From Actinoplanes sp. L3-i22 (GTDB taxonomy: Bacteria > Actinomycetota > Actinomycetes > Mycobacteriales > Micromonosporaceae): 64,000 nucleotides of DNA. The position numbers and the translations under genes were made by a program. The DNA is taken from contig NZ_AP024745.1 in the NCBI RefSeq assembly GCF_019704555.1, positions 3,604,501 to 3,668,500 on the forward strand, in the 5' to 3' direction. Shown here piece by piece: positions 35,263 through 44,579 of this stretch. Positions within the stretch are counted from its first letter, which is position 1, and each line of letters begins with the position of its first letter. Below the pieces are notes generated by a model. The model did no database searches. It saw only the letters and a program-made list of their open reading frames with translations, and was not told where the DNA came from.

Positions 35263-36345
35263 ATGTCGACCATGACGGTCGACTACACCGTGCGGTTGCG
35301 GTTCTCCGACGACTCGCGGGCCGCGGCAACCCACACCAACCTTTCCGCCGTACGGCTTGACGGACGCGTCCTGTGGATCGCGGGCGACGAGACCGCGACC
35401 GTCGAACGGCTGCTCGCCGACTCCCCGGAACGGCCCGCCGAGTTCGGCGCGGAGGCCCGTTTCCGCCTCGCCGACCTGGTCGACCTGCCCGGTGCGGACG
35501 CCGACGAGGAGGCCGACGTGGAGGGGCTGGCCCGGAGCGGGGACTTCCTCTGGGCGGTCGGCTCGCACAGCCTGCGCCGCAAGCAGATCCGCGACCGGCA
35601 CGACGGGCCGAAGGCGCTGAAGCGGCTGGCCCGGATCGAGGGTCAGGACAACAGGCAGATTTTGGTACGGCTGCCGATCGCCGACGTGGACGGCGTCCCC
35701 ACGCCCGTCCGGGAGAAGGTGGTCGACGGGGTCACCCATCGGGCCGCGGCGCTGAGCGGGCGGGACGACCTGCGCCGGCTGCTGCGCGACGACGAGCACC
35801 TGGCGCCGTTCCTGCCGATCCCCGGCAAGGACAACGGGCTGGACATCGAGGGGATCGCGGTCGTCGGCGAGCGGGTCTACCTGGGGCTGCGCGGGCCGGT
35901 GCTGCGCGGGTGGGCGTTCGTGCTGGAGGTGCGGCCGTACGTGACGCCGGAGGAACCGGAGCGGTTGCGGCTGCGGTTGTTCGAGGACGGCCGGCCGTAC
36001 CGTAAGCATGTCCTTGATCTGAACGGGCTCGGCGTGCGGGACCTCTGCCCGGACGGGGACGACCTGCTGGTGCTGGCCGGGCCGACGATGTCGCTGGACG
36101 GGCCGGTGTGGATCTACCGCTGGCACGGCGCGAGCCGGGTGGGGATGCCGTCGGTGGTCCGCGGCGAGCTGATCAGCCGGGAGCTGGAGCTGACCTTCGG
36201 CGAGGGCGACGACCACGCCGAGGGGATGAGCCTGTTCGGCGACGGCCGGGTGCTGGTGGTCTACGACAGCCCGGCCGCCGCGCGGCTCACCGAGGACGGC
36301 GCGGTCATCGCCGACGTGCTGAAGCTGCCGCCGCGCCGGCCTTAG
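35263..36345 (+). CDS. DUF3616 domain-containing protein
   Basis: This 360-residue protein has no signal peptide or membrane segment. Blocks such as ADVEGLARSGDFLWAVGSHSLRRKQIRD near residue 85, KDNGLDIEGIAVVGERVYLGLRGPVLRGWA near 190 and HAEGMSLFGDGRVLVVYDSP near the end fit the beta-propeller-like DUF3616 family. Its role is unknown. ATGs at 35263 and 35272 are both possible. It overlaps the end of the convergent MarR gene by four bases. Confidence 0.82.
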   Translation: MSTMTVDYTVRLRFSDDSRAAATHTNLSAVRLDGRVLWIAGDETATVERLLADSPERPAEFGAEARFRLADLVDLPGADADEEADVEGLARSGDFLWAVGSHSLRRKQIRDRHDGPKALKRLARIEGQDNRQILVRLPIADVDGVPTPVREKVVDGVTHRAAALSGRDDLRRLLRDDEHLAPFLPIPGKDNGLDIEGIAVVGERVYLGLRGPVLRGWAFVLEVRPYVTPEEPERLRLRLFEDGRPYRKHVLDLNGLGVRDLCPDGDDLLVLAGPTMSLDGPVWIYRWHGASRVGMPSVVRGELISRELELTFGEGDDHAEGMSLFGDGRVLVVYDSPAAARLTEDGAVIADVLKLPPRRP

Positions 36346-36773
36346 TCCATCGTGATCGTGTTGAAGCGGGCCAGCAGCGTGGCCAGGGTGTGCACGTCCT
36401 CCCGCGGCCACGCACCGAGCCGGGCGCGCAGGCGCTGACTGCGGGCCGCGCGGGCCTGCAGCATCCGGCGCCGGCCCTCCTCGGTCAGCGCGACCAGGTG
36501 GGCGCGGCCGTCGGCCGGGTCGGGCAGCCGCTCGATCAGGCCCAGTGCCTCCAGCGGCTTGAGCTGCCGGGTGATGGTGGCCTTGCCGACGCCGAGGTCC
36601 TCGGCCACGTCGCTGGGCCGCCGCGGGCCCTGGTCGCGCAGGCGGACCAGCAGGCCGTAGGCCGACGCGTCCAGACCCGGGTGCACGCCGTGGCTCAGCC
36701 GCTGGGAGGCGGCGCGGGCCCGCCGGACGAAGACGGCGAACTCGCGCTCCAGGGCCGCGTAGTCGTCAGTCAT
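36342..36773 (-). CDS. MarR-family regulator
   Basis: This 143-residue winged-helix protein has the DNA-binding region SDVAEDLGVGKATITRQLKPLEALGLIER and the wing DPADGRAHLVALTEEGRR. The ATG overlaps the stop of the upstream MFS gene (ATGA), giving an efflux pump-regulator operon. It probably binds the dyad at 38317-38333. Confidence 0.92.
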   Translation of the reverse strand: MTDDYAALEREFAVFVRRARAASQRLSHGVHPGLDASAYGLLVRLRDQGPRRPSDVAEDLGVGKATITRQLKPLEALGLIERLPDPADGRAHLVALTEEGRRRMLQARAARSQRLRARLGAWPREDVHTLATLLARFNTITMD

Positions 36774-38299
36774 CCCTTCGTCTGCAGGGCGCTCGTGGTG
36801 CGCAGCGGAACCTCCCGGATGAACACGATGCAGAGCAGCGCGACCAGCGCGAACGGGGCGGTGTACAGGAAGAGGTTACCGGTGGCGTGGCCGTACGCGT
36901 CCTGGACCACGGCGCGGACCGGGGCCGGCAGGTCGGCCAGCCGGGGGACTCCGGAGCTGCCGCCGGTGGGATGGATGCCGAGCCGGGCCAGGCCGTCGGT
37001 GGTGTACCGGGTGATCTGGCCGGCCAGCACGGCGCCCAGCGCGGAGACGCCGATCGTGCCGCCCAGCGAGCGGAAGAACGACACCGAGGTGCTGGCCGCG
37101 CCCAGGTCCTGCAGGCGGATCTGGTTCTGCACGGCGAGCACCAGGTTCTGCAGGGTGGTGCCCAGGCCGATGCCGAGCAGCGCCATCCCGATCGCGAGCT
37201 GCCAGTACGGCGTGGCGTGCCGGGTCAGGCCGAGCAGCCCGAGCCCGGCCGCGATCAGCACCGCGCCGCCGACCAGGTACGGCTTCCACCGGCCGGTCGC
37301 GGTGATGATCCGGCCGACCACCGCCGAGGCGAGCGCCAGGCCGAGGATCAGCGGCAGCGCCAGGATGCCGGCCAGGGTCGGCGACTTGCCCCGGGACAGC
37401 TGGAAGTACTGACTCAGGAACGTGGTGCCCGCGTACAGCGCGACGCCGATGACCAGGCTGGCCGCGATGGCCAGCACGACCGTGCGGTCGCGGAACAGCC
37501 ACAGTGGCACGATCGGCTCCGCGGCCCGCCGCTCGACCAGCACGAACACCAGGGTGAGGGCGATCACGCCGGCGAGCATCAGGGCGGTCGGGCCGGACAG
37601 CCACGCGTACTTGTCACCGGCGAACGTCACCCAGACCAGCAGCAGCGACGCGGCCGCGGTGATCAGCGCGGCGCCCGCCCAGTCGATCCGGACCCGGCGG
37701 CCACCGGCCGGCAGGTGCAGCGTCCGCTGCAGCATGACCATCGCCAGCACGGCGAACGGCACGCCGACGAAGAAGCACCACCGCCAGCCCAGCCAGCTGG
37801 TGTCCACGATCACCCCGCCGATCAGCGGGCCGGCCGAGGTGGCGACGGCGAGCACGGCGCCGATGTAGCCCGAGTACTTCCCGCGCTCGCGCGGCGAGAT
37901 GATCGTCGCCATCACCACCTGGGTGAGCGCGAGCATCCCGCCGGCGCCGACGCCCTGCAGCGCCCGGGCCGCGATGAGCAGCGCCGGGTCGGCCGCCAGC
38001 CCGGAGAGCACCGAGCCCGCGGTGAAGACGATCAGCGCGGCCTGGATCAGCAGTTTCTTGCTGACCAGGTCGGCGAGCTTGCCCCAGACCGGGCTGGACA
38101 CCGTGGTGGTCAGCAGCGTCGCGATGATCACCCAGGTGTAGACGCTCTGGTCGGCGTGCAGGTCCGCCACGATCGTCGGCAGCGCGTTGGTGACGATCGT
38201 CGAGGACAGGATCGCCACGAACATGCCGGTGTAGAGCCCGGACATGATCTGCAGGATCTGCCGGTGCGACAGCGGCGCCGGCGCCTGTGTCGTGGTCAT
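36770..38299 (-). CDS. DHA2-family MFS multidrug efflux transporter
   Basis: This 509-residue protein with 14 membrane segments has IVTNALPTIVADL near the first helix, the motif A region GKLADLVSKKLLIQ near residue 75 and ALQGVGAGGMLALTQVVM (motif C-like) near 110. It is a proton/drug antiporter of the EmrB/QacA type. The ATG at 38299 has GGGAG eight bases upstream and is preferred over the in-frame ATG at 38314. It is co-transcribed with the MarR gene. Confidence 0.92.
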   Translation of the reverse strand: MTTTQAPAPLSHRQILQIMSGLYTGMFVAILSSTIVTNALPTIVADLHADQSVYTWVIIATLLTTTVSSPVWGKLADLVSKKLLIQAALIVFTAGSVLSGLAADPALLIAARALQGVGAGGMLALTQVVMATIISPRERGKYSGYIGAVLAVATSAGPLIGGVIVDTSWLGWRWCFFVGVPFAVLAMVMLQRTLHLPAGGRRVRIDWAGAALITAAASLLLVWVTFAGDKYAWLSGPTALMLAGVIALTLVFVLVERRAAEPIVPLWLFRDRTVVLAIAASLVIGVALYAGTTFLSQYFQLSRGKSPTLAGILALPLILGLALASAVVGRIITATGRWKPYLVGGAVLIAAGLGLLGLTRHATPYWQLAIGMALLGIGLGTTLQNLVLAVQNQIRLQDLGAASTSVSFFRSLGGTIGVSALGAVLAGQITRYTTDGLARLGIHPTGGSSGVPRLADLPAPVRAVVQDAYGHATGNLFLYTAPFALVALLCIVFIREVPLRTTSALQTKG

Positions 38300-38316
38300 G
38301 CGATGGACTCCCATTC

Positions 38317-38333
38317 AGTTGCCTGGGGCAACT
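38317..38333. promoter_or_regulatory. MarR operator in divergent promoter region
   Basis: AGTTGCC-TGG-GGCAACT is a perfect 7-bp-arm dyad between the efflux operon and the 2-hydroxyacid dehydrogenase gene. It is followed by TATATAGT, a likely -10 for the rightward gene, which would make that transcript nearly leaderless. Confidence 0.72.
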
Positions 38334-38347
38334 ATATAGTGGGGGTC

Positions 38348-39304
38348 ATGCGGATCGTCGTGCTGGATGACTATCAACGGGTGGCGCGCGGCTACGGGCC
38401 GTTCGACGCGCTGCCGGACGCCGACGTCGAGGTGCTGCACGAGCACCTCGACGACCCGGATGCGCTGGTGGCGGCGCTGCGGGGCGCGCAGGTGGTGGCG
38501 GCCATGCGGGAGCGCACCCCGTTCCCCGCGGCGCTCTTCGACCGGTTGCCCGACCTGCGCCTGCTGATCACCACCGGGATGGCGAACGCGTCGATCGACC
38601 TGGCCGCGGCCCGCGCGCACGGCGTCACGGTCTGCGGCACCAGCCTGAGCGGGTCGGCCCGGAGCTCGAACACCGCCGAGCTGACCTGGGCGCTGATCCT
38701 GGCCGTGCAGCGGCACGTGACCACCGAGGACCGGGCGCTGCGGGACGGGCGGTGGCAGACCACGATCGGCACCGATCTGAACGGGGCCACGCTCGGCGTG
38801 CTCGGGCTGGGCCGGCTCGGCACCCAGGTGGCCCGGATCGGGCAGGCCTTCGACATGCGGGTGATCGCCTGGAGCGCGAACCTGACGCCGGAGCGCGCCG
38901 CCGGGGCAGGCGTCGAGTACGTCGACCGGGACGAGTTGTTCGCCGACAGCGACGTGCTCACCGTCCACCTGAAACTCAGCGACCGGACGACCGGCCTGGT
39001 CGGCGCGGCCGAGCTGGCCCGGATGAAGCCGTCCGCGGTGCTGATCAACACCTCCCGCGGGCCGATCGTGGACCGGAACGCGCTGGTGAGCGCGCTGACC
39101 GCGGGCACGATCGCCGGGGCCGGCCTGGACGTCTACGACGTCGAGCCGCTGCCGGCCGGTGACCCGTTGCGCGGCGCGCCGAACACCGTGCTGCTGCCGC
39201 ACCTCGGCTACGTCACCGACCGGACCTACCGGGTGATGTATCAGCAGATCGTCGAGGACATCGAGGCCTGGCGGGCCGGCGCGCCGCTGCGGGTGCTCAG
39301 CTGA
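38348..39304 (+). CDS. D-2-hydroxyacid dehydrogenase family protein
   Basis: This 318-residue NAD-dependent dehydrogenase has the Rossmann motif GVLGLGRLGTQVA near residue 148, the catalytic arginine in NTSRGPIVD, the glutamate in DVYDVEPLP and the histidine in LPHLGYVT. The arrangement fits the D-isomer-specific 2-hydroxyacid dehydrogenase / phosphoglycerate dehydrogenase family. The MarR dyad upstream suggests control with the efflux operon. The substrate is unknown. Confidence 0.9.
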   Translation: MRIVVLDDYQRVARGYGPFDALPDADVEVLHEHLDDPDALVAALRGAQVVAAMRERTPFPAALFDRLPDLRLLITTGMANASIDLAAARAHGVTVCGTSLSGSARSSNTAELTWALILAVQRHVTTEDRALRDGRWQTTIGTDLNGATLGVLGLGRLGTQVARIGQAFDMRVIAWSANLTPERAAGAGVEYVDRDELFADSDVLTVHLKLSDRTTGLVGAAELARMKPSAVLINTSRGPIVDRNALVSALTAGTIAGAGLDVYDVEPLPAGDPLRGAPNTVLLPHLGYVTDRTYRVMYQQIVEDIEAWRAGAPLRVLS

Positions 39305-41111
39305 GCTTGCGGCAGAGCAGCGCGTCCGGGGTGCGGGCCGAGCCGATCCGGCCGGTCCAGGCGATGCCGGCGACGTATTCGTCGTCGGCGCACTGGCCCT
39401 TGTACCGGCCGGTCGCGAAGTCACCGCCCGGGTTGCCGGCCGGCCGGTTGTCGCCGCGGTCGAACCAGACCGTGCGGCCGGCGTCGGCGGAGGCGGGCTG
39501 GCCGGTGGCGCACAGGGCGCTGGACATCGCGGCGCCCCGGACGGCGTAGCCGATCAGGCGGGCGGCGGCCGGGCACTCGAACTTGGTGTAGCCGGAGGCC
39601 CAGTCCCGGCTGACGTACCGCTCGTCGGTGACGACCTGGTACGACGTCCACGTGGTGGCGCCGGCTGTGTCCGTACACAAGCCGCGGTTTTGATTGTGGC
39701 TCAAACCGATCAAGCGCTGGCCGTCCGGGCAGGCGGCCTTGCGGGCGCCGGAATCCCAGTCGGGCCGGCCGCGCATCTGCAGGGAGGCGATGAAGTCGCC
39801 GTGGTCGGGGCTGAGCATCGAGTGCACCGGGACCGGATCGACGTGGCCGGACCGGCCGGTCGCGCCGAGCAGGCGTTGCCAGGCGGCCGACCGCCAGTCC
39901 GGGTCGTCGAGCAGGCCGGAGCGGTGCCCGGCGGCGTCGAAGAAGAGCAGGCCCCAGCCGTTGGCGGCGCGGGTCTCGGCCCAGCCGACCGCGGGCCAGT
40001 AGGCGAAGTCGGCGTCGGCCCGGATCAGCAGGTCGACGAAGTTCTCGAACCAGGCCCGCTGGGCGCTGCCGGGCGCGGCGTTGCCGTCGACGCCGAACTC
40101 GCTGATCCACACCGGCGCCGTGAAGTGGTTTCCGGGCTCGCCCGCGACGTAGAGGGCGTCGCGGTTGACGACGGCGGCCAGATCGGCCGGGCTCAGGTCG
40201 CGGTAGCGCGGGTCGCTGGTCTCGCCGATCCCGGTCGCGCCGCTGTGGTTCGGGCCGGTGTAGTCGTAGAAGTGCGCCGAGTAGACCAGCTTCCCGGACC
40301 GGACCAGCGTGTGCGAGAGCGTGCGGACCGGCTTGAGGGTGGGCCGCTCGTGCGCGAAGCCGTCCACCGGGATGCCGGTCCAGTTGATCCCCTCGACGAT
40401 GATCAGCAGGTTCGGGTTGGCCTCGGCCAGGATCCGGTCGCCGGTGCGCTGCGAGGCGGCGAACCAGTCGTGCCCGTCGCCGCTGCCCCAGTTCGGGTCG
40501 TCGAGGACGTTGCGGCGCACCTCGTTGTAGAGATCGGCGCCGACCACGCGGGGGTTGTCCCGGTAGCGGCGGGCCATGAACAGCCAGTCGTCCGCCCACT
40601 GCTGCTCGGTCTGGGCGGTGTTCCAGCGCTCGTTGCCGTCGACCCCGCAGCACCATTTCGTGGTGGTGGTGTGGTTGTTCAGGATGACGGCGAGGCCGGC
40701 GCCGGTGAGTCCGGCGACCACCTGGTCGTACACCTGGAGTGGGGTGAGTCCGTGCAGTTGCGGGTTCGCGGCCGAGTCGGCGACCGGGGTCGCGTCGCGG
40801 ATCATCTCGTTCGAGAACGGGAGCCGGACGCTGTTGAGGCCGAGTTGGCGGAAGCCGTCGACGATCGAGGCCAGGGGAGCGCGGTCGAGGCCGAGCGGCA
40901 TCCGGCCGGAGTCCTCCCCGGCGTGGTGCGTGCCGTCGCCGTTCGAGGTGCCGCTCGCGCCGTGCCAGTTGGCCGAGCGCAGCTGGAAGCGGTCGCCGTC
41001 GGCGTCGACGATGTAGCGGCCCCGGGTGGAGAGCGGTCCGGTCCAGTCGGGGGCGGCCGGGGCGGCGGCAACCGCCGGAGCGAGCAGGAGCAAGGCGAGA
41101 ATGATTCGCAT
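39297..41111 (-). CDS. Secreted GH5-type cellulase-family glycoside hydrolase
   Basis: This 604-residue protein has a Sec signal (MRIILALLLLAPAVAAAP). The catalytic barrel follows, with acid/base Glu197 in ADLYNEVRRN and nucleophile Glu338 in WISEFGVDG, both typical of GH5. An extra C-terminal region (about residues 425-604) has paired cysteines and repeated DG/RxIG elements and may be a carbohydrate-binding or beta-trefoil-like module. Substrates could be beta-glucans or mannans. It overlaps the dehydrogenase gene end by eight bases. Confidence 0.9.
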   Translation of the reverse strand: MRIILALLLLAPAVAAAPAAPDWTGPLSTRGRYIVDADGDRFQLRSANWHGASGTSNGDGTHHAGEDSGRMPLGLDRAPLASIVDGFRQLGLNSVRLPFSNEMIRDATPVADSAANPQLHGLTPLQVYDQVVAGLTGAGLAVILNNHTTTTKWCCGVDGNERWNTAQTEQQWADDWLFMARRYRDNPRVVGADLYNEVRRNVLDDPNWGSGDGHDWFAASQRTGDRILAEANPNLLIIVEGINWTGIPVDGFAHERPTLKPVRTLSHTLVRSGKLVYSAHFYDYTGPNHSGATGIGETSDPRYRDLSPADLAAVVNRDALYVAGEPGNHFTAPVWISEFGVDGNAAPGSAQRAWFENFVDLLIRADADFAYWPAVGWAETRAANGWGLLFFDAAGHRSGLLDDPDWRSAAWQRLLGATGRSGHVDPVPVHSMLSPDHGDFIASLQMRGRPDWDSGARKAACPDGQRLIGLSHNQNRGLCTDTAGATTWTSYQVVTDERYVSRDWASGYTKFECPAAARLIGYAVRGAAMSSALCATGQPASADAGRTVWFDRGDNRPAGNPGGDFATGRYKGQCADDEYVAGIAWTGRIGSARTPDALLCRKLS

Positions 41112-41158
41112 TGACCCATGCTCGCAGAAAAGTGACGTACTTCAATATGCGCGACCGG

Positions 41159-43117
41159 TCAGACGATCGCGCCGGAGAGCACCGCCTCGGCCCGCCGGCA
41201 GGCCGCCCGCAGGTCATCCGGCGGGACCGGGTGGCTCAGCAGGTAGCCCTGGGCGAAGTCGCAGCCGATCTCCCGCAGCCGGGTGAGCGTCGCGAGGTCC
41301 TCCACCCCCTCGGCCACCACCTGGAGACCCAGGTTGTGGCCGAGGTCGGTGGCGCTCCGCACCATGATCGCGTCCGGCGTGCCCTCGGCCAGGTTCCGGA
41401 CGAACGTCCGGTCGATCTTCAGCTCGTCGGCGGGCACGTCCCGCAGCTGGAGCAGCGACGAGAAGCCGGTGCCGAAGTCGTCGACCGACACCGCGACGCC
41501 GCTCTCGCTGATCCGGCGCAGCGTCCGCAGCGCCGAGCCGGAGTCGGCCATGATCCCGGTCTCGGTCAGCTCCAGGCAGAGCAGCTCGGCGGGCAGTCCG
41601 GCGGCGACGATCGTGGCCTGCACGGTCTCGGCGAAGCGGTCGTCGCCGAGCGCGCCGGGCGACACGTTGACCGAGACCCGGCACGACCAGCCGGTCGCCC
41701 GCCAGGCCGCGGCCTGCCGGGCGGCCACCGCCAGCAGGTGATAGGTGAGCGCGGTCTCCAGGCCGCCGCGCTCGGCGACCGGCAGCAGCGTGGCCGGCAT
41801 GACCAGACCGTGGGTGGGGTGCTGCCAGCGGACCAGCGCCTCGACCGCGGTGACCTGCCCGTCCGAGAGCCGCACCTGCGGCTGGTACCAGAGCTGCAGC
41901 TGGCCGTCCGGGTCCCCGGTCTCGAGCAGCACCCGCAGATCCGCGAACAGGCGCATCCGGTCGTCCTGCTCGTTGACGTCGGTGCCCGGGTCGTAGACGG
42001 CGACCCCGCCGCCGCGGCGCTTGGCGCGGTACATCGCGGTGTCGGCGTGCCGGAACAGCTCGTCGGCGCTGTCCACCGGGCTGAGCGCGACGCCCACGCT
42101 GCCGCCGACCGCGGCCAGCTGGCCCTCCACCCGGAAGTCCCGGTTCAGCTCGGCCACCAGCCGGTCGGCGAGCCCGACGGCCTCCGGCAGGCCGGTCACG
42201 CTCGGGATCAGCACCGCGAACTCGTCGCCGCCCAGCCGGGCCACCACGCCGGGGGCGCCGACCTGCCCGGCCAGCCGCCGGCCCGCCTCGATCAGCACCT
42301 GGTCGCCGGCGTGATGGCCGATCGTGTCGTTCACCGCCTTGAACCCGTCCAGGTCGATCACCATCAGCGTCACCGGGTCGCCGGCCCGGTCCAGCGCCTC
42401 CTGCAGGTTCTGCTGGAACAGCGTGCGGTTGGGCAGCCCGGTCAGCGCGTCGTGCAGGGCCTGGTAGCGGCTGTCCGCGGCCCGCTCGACCAGCCGGCGC
42501 TGGTAGCCCAGGATCATCCGCATGATCATCGCGACCAGGGTCAGGCCGGCGCCGAACCCGATCGCGGTGCCGACCAGCAGCCGGCCCTGGGTGTTCCGCA
42601 GCATCGTCACCTGCTGCTGGGCGTACTCGTGGTACGAGCGGGCGATCGCGTCCACGTCGTTCTGCAGCGAGTAGTAGGCCGGCGTCAACTGGAGCCGGTC
42701 GAACTGCATGTAGTCCGGGTCGCTGCCGGCCACCTTGTCGATCAGCTGCTCGGCGAGCAGGCGGTACGCGACCTGCCCGGTCAGCAGGCTCCGGGCGTCC
42801 TGCCGGATCCGCTCGTCCGCCGACCGGCCGAGCTCGGTCAGGTTCCGTTCGGCGCTGTCGGCCACCTGCACGAACCGGCTGCGGACCGCCACCGACGGCT
42901 CGACCTGGTAGTGCCGCAGGTTCACCTCCTGCATCGCCACGGCGATCCGGGCCTCGGTGAACTTCTCGTCGACGACCAGGGCGGCGCTCTGCTGGCGGGT
43001 GGCCCGGGTCGTGCTGATCGTGCCCTGCAGCACATACCCCGCCAGGGCCAGCAGGACGACGGCCAGCGACACCGTCGTCAGAAGGCTGCGGCCACGGCCT
43101 CGCATGCGCCCCAACAC
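41159..43117 (-). CDS. GGDEF-EAL cyclic-di-GMP signalling protein
   Basis: This 652-residue membrane protein has two helices (about residues 12-32 and 180-200) flanking an extracytoplasmic helical sensor. A GGDEF domain with intact RLGGDEF follows, then an EAL domain with AVEALVRW, LELTETGIM, DDFGTGFSSL, LKIDRTFV and VAEGVED. Both active sites look complete, so it may make and break c-di-GMP. ATG 43117 is used; an ATG at 43105 is an alternative. The open frame continues upstream into the near-palindrome. Confidence 0.92.
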   Translation of the reverse strand: MLGRMRGRGRSLLTTVSLAVVLLALAGYVLQGTISTTRATRQQSAALVVDEKFTEARIAVAMQEVNLRHYQVEPSVAVRSRFVQVADSAERNLTELGRSADERIRQDARSLLTGQVAYRLLAEQLIDKVAGSDPDYMQFDRLQLTPAYYSLQNDVDAIARSYHEYAQQQVTMLRNTQGRLLVGTAIGFGAGLTLVAMIMRMILGYQRRLVERAADSRYQALHDALTGLPNRTLFQQNLQEALDRAGDPVTLMVIDLDGFKAVNDTIGHHAGDQVLIEAGRRLAGQVGAPGVVARLGGDEFAVLIPSVTGLPEAVGLADRLVAELNRDFRVEGQLAAVGGSVGVALSPVDSADELFRHADTAMYRAKRRGGGVAVYDPGTDVNEQDDRMRLFADLRVLLETGDPDGQLQLWYQPQVRLSDGQVTAVEALVRWQHPTHGLVMPATLLPVAERGGLETALTYHLLAVAARQAAAWRATGWSCRVSVNVSPGALGDDRFAETVQATIVAAGLPAELLCLELTETGIMADSGSALRTLRRISESGVAVSVDDFGTGFSSLLQLRDVPADELKIDRTFVRNLAEGTPDAIMVRSATDLGHNLGLQVVAEGVEDLATLTRLREIGCDFAQGYLLSHPVPPDDLRAACRRAEAVLSGAIV

Positions 43118-43202
43118 ATTCCCTGTTTCGGCAGCTTCCCCACCGGTTCAAGGAAAACGCTTCAGTTCCGGGCAGACGGCGTCGATCGGACCGTTGTGCG
43201 TT

Positions 43203-43369
43203 CAGGTTCTGTCTCGCGGATCGCGAGGGGCTACGGCGTGGCCCAGCCGGCGCCTGACGGCGTCCGGAGGAAGGCCACATACAACCCCGGTATGCGACCT
43301 TCCTCCGGCCGACGCCAGACACCACCTGGACCTCGCCTCGCTCCCGCGCGATCCGCGAGACAGAACCTG
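43203..43369. repeat. 167-bp near-palindromic element with 23-bp terminal inverted repeats
   Basis: Positions 43203-43225 and 43347-43369 are perfect inverted repeats beginning CAGGTTCTGTCTCGCGGATC. Inside, GGCGTCCGGAGGAAGG and its inverted partner near 43302-43320 extend the symmetry around a centre near 43286. The whole could fold as one long hairpin or be a MITE-like element. It lies between divergent genes and overlaps the 5' end of the lipoprotein gene. Confidence 0.85.
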
Positions 43370-44497
43370 GGTGTCGTCGCGGCTGCCGTGCTGCTGGCCG
43401 GTCTGGCGGGCTGCTCGGAGTCCGGCAGCCCGGGCCCGGCCGTGTCGCCGGCCGACGTGATCCGGCTGGCCAGTGTGCTGCCGCTGACCGGGCGCAGCAG
43501 CCACACCGGCGAGTCGATGCTCAACGGGGCCAAGCTCGCGGTCGCCGAGGTCAACGCCGCCGGGGGAGTGCTCGGGCGCGACGTCGAGCTGATCACCGAG
43601 GACGACGCGTGCGATCCCGGCACCGCGGTCAGCGCCGCCCAGACCGTCATCAAGCAGGACGTGGCGGTGTCGGTCGGCGGGTACTGCAGCAGTGCCGTCG
43701 TACCCACGCTGAAGATCTTCCGTGACGCCGGGGTGCCGATGGTGATCGCGCAGGCGAACTCGACCGACCTGATCGCGCCGCACTACGACAGCGTGTTCCT
43801 GATCTGCGGCACGGTCACCGCCGAGGCGGTGTTCGCCGTCGACTGGATGAAGAAGCTCGGCGGCAAGCGCCTGTCGATCGTCCACGACGGCACCAGCTTC
43901 CCGATCACCCTGGCCGACGCGACCGCCGCCCGGGCCCGCGCCACCGGCGCGCTGACCGTGGCGAGCGAGCTGAAGCTGAGCCAGGGGGCCGCCGACTACC
44001 GGCGGATCGCCCAGGCGGTGGTCGCCGGCCGGGCCGACACCGTCTACTACACCGGCTACTACGGCGAGGCGAACCAGCTGATCAAGGATCTGCGGGGGAG
44101 CGGCTTCACCGGGCGGATCGTGGTCGGCGACGGCGCCACCGACGGGCCGCTGCTCACCGACCTGAGCCAGGAGCAGAGCAGCGACGTCTACGGCACCGCG
44201 CTGCTCGTCCCGGAGTTCATGCCCGAGCTGGCCGAGTGGTCGCAGCGCTATCAGCAGGCCTACGGCGTCGCGCCGGGCCCGTCCAGCGCCGAGTCCTACG
44301 ACGCGGTGATGGTGGCGGTCGGCGCGATCAAGCGGGCCGGCGGCACCGGCCATGAGGCGCTGCGGGCCGCGCTGAGCGCCACCGACTACGCCGGCCTGTC
44401 CGGGACGGTCACGTTCAACGCCGACGGCACCCGGACCGTCCCCAAGTTTCTCCTGCTCAAGGCGGACGGTAAGCGGTTCCGGCTGGCGGGTGGATAA
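43292..44497 (+). CDS. ABC transporter substrate-binding lipoprotein (branched-chain amino acid type)
   Basis: This 401-residue receptor has the lipobox LAGLAGC (Cys near residue 41), preceded by an unusually long basic n-region encoded by the near-palindrome (MRPSSGRRQTPPG...). The mature domain is a type I periplasmic-binding fold with ASVLPLTGRSSHTGESMLNGAKLAV, YCSSAVVPTLKIF and SAESYDAVMVAVGAI, as in LivJ/urea-type receptors. No permease or ATPase is adjacent. The start codon lies within the inverted repeat; the effective start could be elsewhere. Confidence 0.85.
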   Translation: MRPSSGRRQTPPGPRLAPARSARQNLGVVAAAVLLAGLAGCSESGSPGPAVSPADVIRLASVLPLTGRSSHTGESMLNGAKLAVAEVNAAGGVLGRDVELITEDDACDPGTAVSAAQTVIKQDVAVSVGGYCSSAVVPTLKIFRDAGVPMVIAQANSTDLIAPHYDSVFLICGTVTAEAVFAVDWMKKLGGKRLSIVHDGTSFPITLADATAARARATGALTVASELKLSQGAADYRRIAQAVVAGRADTVYYTGYYGEANQLIKDLRGSGFTGRIVVGDGATDGPLLTDLSQEQSSDVYGTALLVPEFMPELAEWSQRYQQAYGVAPGPSSAESYDAVMVAVGAIKRAGGTGHEALRAALSATDYAGLSGTVTFNADGTRTVPKFLLLKADGKRFRLAGG

Positions 44498-44579
44498 AAG
44501 GTGTCCGGGATCACGGCACTGTTCTGCGGTCGTACCCCGTCGTTATTGGTGACGGTCCAGAACGGGAGAACAGACGACG

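Noticed and set aside
41111..43291. Very long plus-strand open frame leading into the binding-lipoprotein gene
   Set aside because: It is antisense to the well-supported GGDEF-EAL gene and encodes Arg/Gln/His-biased sequence with no domain. Only the part from 43292 is real.
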